From NCBI GenBank assembly GCA_022661535.1, contig JAKULF010000007.1, forward strand, positions 3,348,001 through 3,412,000: a stretch of 64,000 nt of DNA, in the 5' to 3' direction. The position numbers were made by a program, and so were the translations under genes. The notes beneath the pieces were generated by a model. It saw only the letters and a list, made by a program, of their open reading frames with translations, was not told the origin of the DNA and searched no databases. Position 1 is the stretch's first letter; the number at the start of each line of letters is the position of its first letter. Origin of the DNA: Eutypa lata. Taxonomy: Eukaryota; Ascomycota; Sordariomycetes; Xylariales; Diatrypaceae. This document shows positions 62,336 to 64,000 of this stretch, in pieces.

Positions 62336-64000
62336 CGTGTTTCGACGCGTCTGAGTTAGAAGAAAGGTAGGAGGTAATCAAAGGTTAACTGCGAAGAGAG
62401 TTGGATGATTAAATGTTGATAGGGCAACAAGTTGCAAATGAATGAATGAATGGTTGATTGATTGCTTGAATCTTGAATGTTTGATTGATTGAGGGAATCA
62501 ACAAAGTCGTAAGATTAATAGATGGATGAAGACAGTGGATGCCGGAAAGACCAAGCACTCTCAAGGATGAAAAAACCTTGGGGTGCTGAATGGCTGGAGA
62601 GTAATTTGACTTTTGGGGCATTCGACGCGACCAAGAAATGAGGAACAAAAATCACCTCTCAGGTACAATTTTTAGTTTCCTCTTTTCGATGGTTGTAGAT
62701 CGTCAATACCTACGAAGTATCTAGCGTGATGACAAGGGGAGATGGAAATTTTGGCGTTGAAAGTTTTGGTTTGGAAATACTAGGCAGGGTAGACAGGGCA
62801 GACAGGGTAGGGCGCGTGCACTGTGGCATCTAATGAATTGTTATGGGGGGATGTCCTAAAGTTGAAAGCGTAAGGTGGGTTGGGCTAGGATCATCGTCCG
62901 TCAATACACAAAAACCTGGGCGCAAAGAGGGAGAGGGAGAAAAAAAAATTTAACTATGGGGTAGGTATTAGTTAGGTGGGCACGCGTGCGGGCGGGTAGT
63001 GTATGTATGTATGTATGTATGTAGTTAATGGATTCAGGCGCAATAGGCACCAGAAATTGTAGGCACCAACAACACCAACTAGTACTAGCATCTTTTCTAA
63101 ACTCAATCCGGAGAAATCCCCATATTTACCAGGCGTTTGACACCTGTAAAGGACCGTAGATAAACTGACAAATTAGGTTGCATTCACTATGGCAACAATG
63201 ACGGAATAATACAGTGTTAGCTACTTCAATTGGTCAATGCTTATAAAAGCCCGAGTTAAGGTTGACCTGACGTTGCGTGCCATCCGTTCTCTCGCCTTTG
63301 TCTTCCCATTATGTAGCCGGAAATGTTTCCAATCAGTTAGGTTAGTTGGCTTATGTAGGTACCGAACTCTCAAGAATGGATGTGGTGCGGATGCGGATGC
63401 AAATGCATATGCAAATGTAAATGCGGATTCCCAGACTTTATGTATGTAGTTAGATATCTTGATTGATAACTAGTAACTAATAAACGTTTGAACGTCGATA
63501 CATATGTCTTAATATCAGACTCTGGAATGTGAAGTCACGTCGATAGAGCTATTCAATAAACGATAGACAGTATTTGACTAAGTATTGTTCTAGTTGCAAT
63601 GCTGCCGTATTCACCTACAGTAGCAGAGTAGGTAGCTAGACCATGCGTTATGCACGTGTCTATCGAGAGATCTCAGTGCTTATGCTCGAATCTACACTTT
63701 ATACACGGCATGTAGTTAGAATTCACTCCACTTGGACTCGGGAGTTAGCTAGCTAGAGTTAACCGAGCCTCGACCGAAGACAATGACAAGCCTCGTTAAA
63801 CCGTTGCTAAATGGACTATATATTACCTAAGGCTGGTAGAGATCTTGTCTCTGTGCCAACCGGTGCTTAAATAGATAGTATAACCATGAAAGTCAAAGGT
63901 CCTAGGTAGCTAGTGGTTCTAAAAAGGTTGGTATCATTTACTATGAGAGATCCACCATGCAGTTAATTGTTCGAACTTAGAATACAGAAAATCCTCCCCT
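62336..64000. other. nucleoporin 5' region and spacer to window end
   Basis: About 1.7 kb without a gene. Upstream of the ATG lie GATTGATTGA and GAATGAATGA tracts (62440-62490) on the plus strand. Only short frames; nothing recognised in the last 1 kb. Confidence 0.5.
63001..63023. repeat. GTAT tetranucleotide repeat
   Basis: Five and a half copies of GTAT (GTATGTATG...GTAG) in the spacer. Confidence 0.8.

Overview
The window reads as nuclear DNA of a filamentous ascomycete (Pezizomycotina, probably Sordariomycetes). Seen directly: GT-AG introns of about 50-250 nt, GC-rich coding exons, gene-sparse spacers with tetranucleotide runs (TACATACA, TACCTACC), and two nearly GC-free blocks (1-2976 and about 43200-53490) that look like repeat-induced point mutation (RIP). 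The gene set (group II G-alpha starting MCFG, Zn2Cys6 regulator, GH3 glucosidase, SPX protein, ankyrin protein with an NLR-like N-terminus) fits this; the class-level placement is inference.

Layout. 1-2976 is an AT-rich block, and a truncated gene (3068-3625) ends against it. A possibly related intact gene (4747-5382) follows, then a gene-poor stretch holding one orphan ORF (7259-7747). 10820-13518 carries a single-pass membrane protein and an unrecognised two-exon gene. 14224-23402 is the metabolic core: free methionine-R-sulfoxide reductase, phosphoribosylglycinamide formyltransferase (ADE8), omega-amidase (NIT3), a 789-residue ankyrin protein and spermidine synthase (SPE3). 23403-27631 is gene-free. 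27632-42744 holds G-alpha gna-2, a membrane-anchored GH3 beta-glucosidase, a Zn2Cys6 transcription factor and an SPX protein with three membrane spans. 43171-53493 is a RIP-ruined LTR retrotransposon of about 10.3 kb with matching 5-bp target duplications. After it come a possible solo LTR, a decayed gene end, about 3.7 kb of empty spacer, and a large FG nucleoporin with a Ran-binding domain (58325-62335).

Gene models were assembled by eye: exons were joined at splice sites that restore conserved family motifs in frame. This gave two microexons, 5 nt in the sulfoxide reductase and 11 nt in ADE8, both well supported by the restored protein. Several genes bear on methionine, one-carbon and polyamine metabolism (sulfoxide reductase, ADE8, NIT3, SPE3). 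They lie within 9 kb on both strands, so shared regulation is only a hypothesis. I found no clear new biological system. The best leads are the microexon pair, the RIP pattern that removes CpA but leaves CpG, the NTPase-less NLR-like ankyrin protein, and the SPX plus three-span protein lacking a polyphosphate polymerase core.
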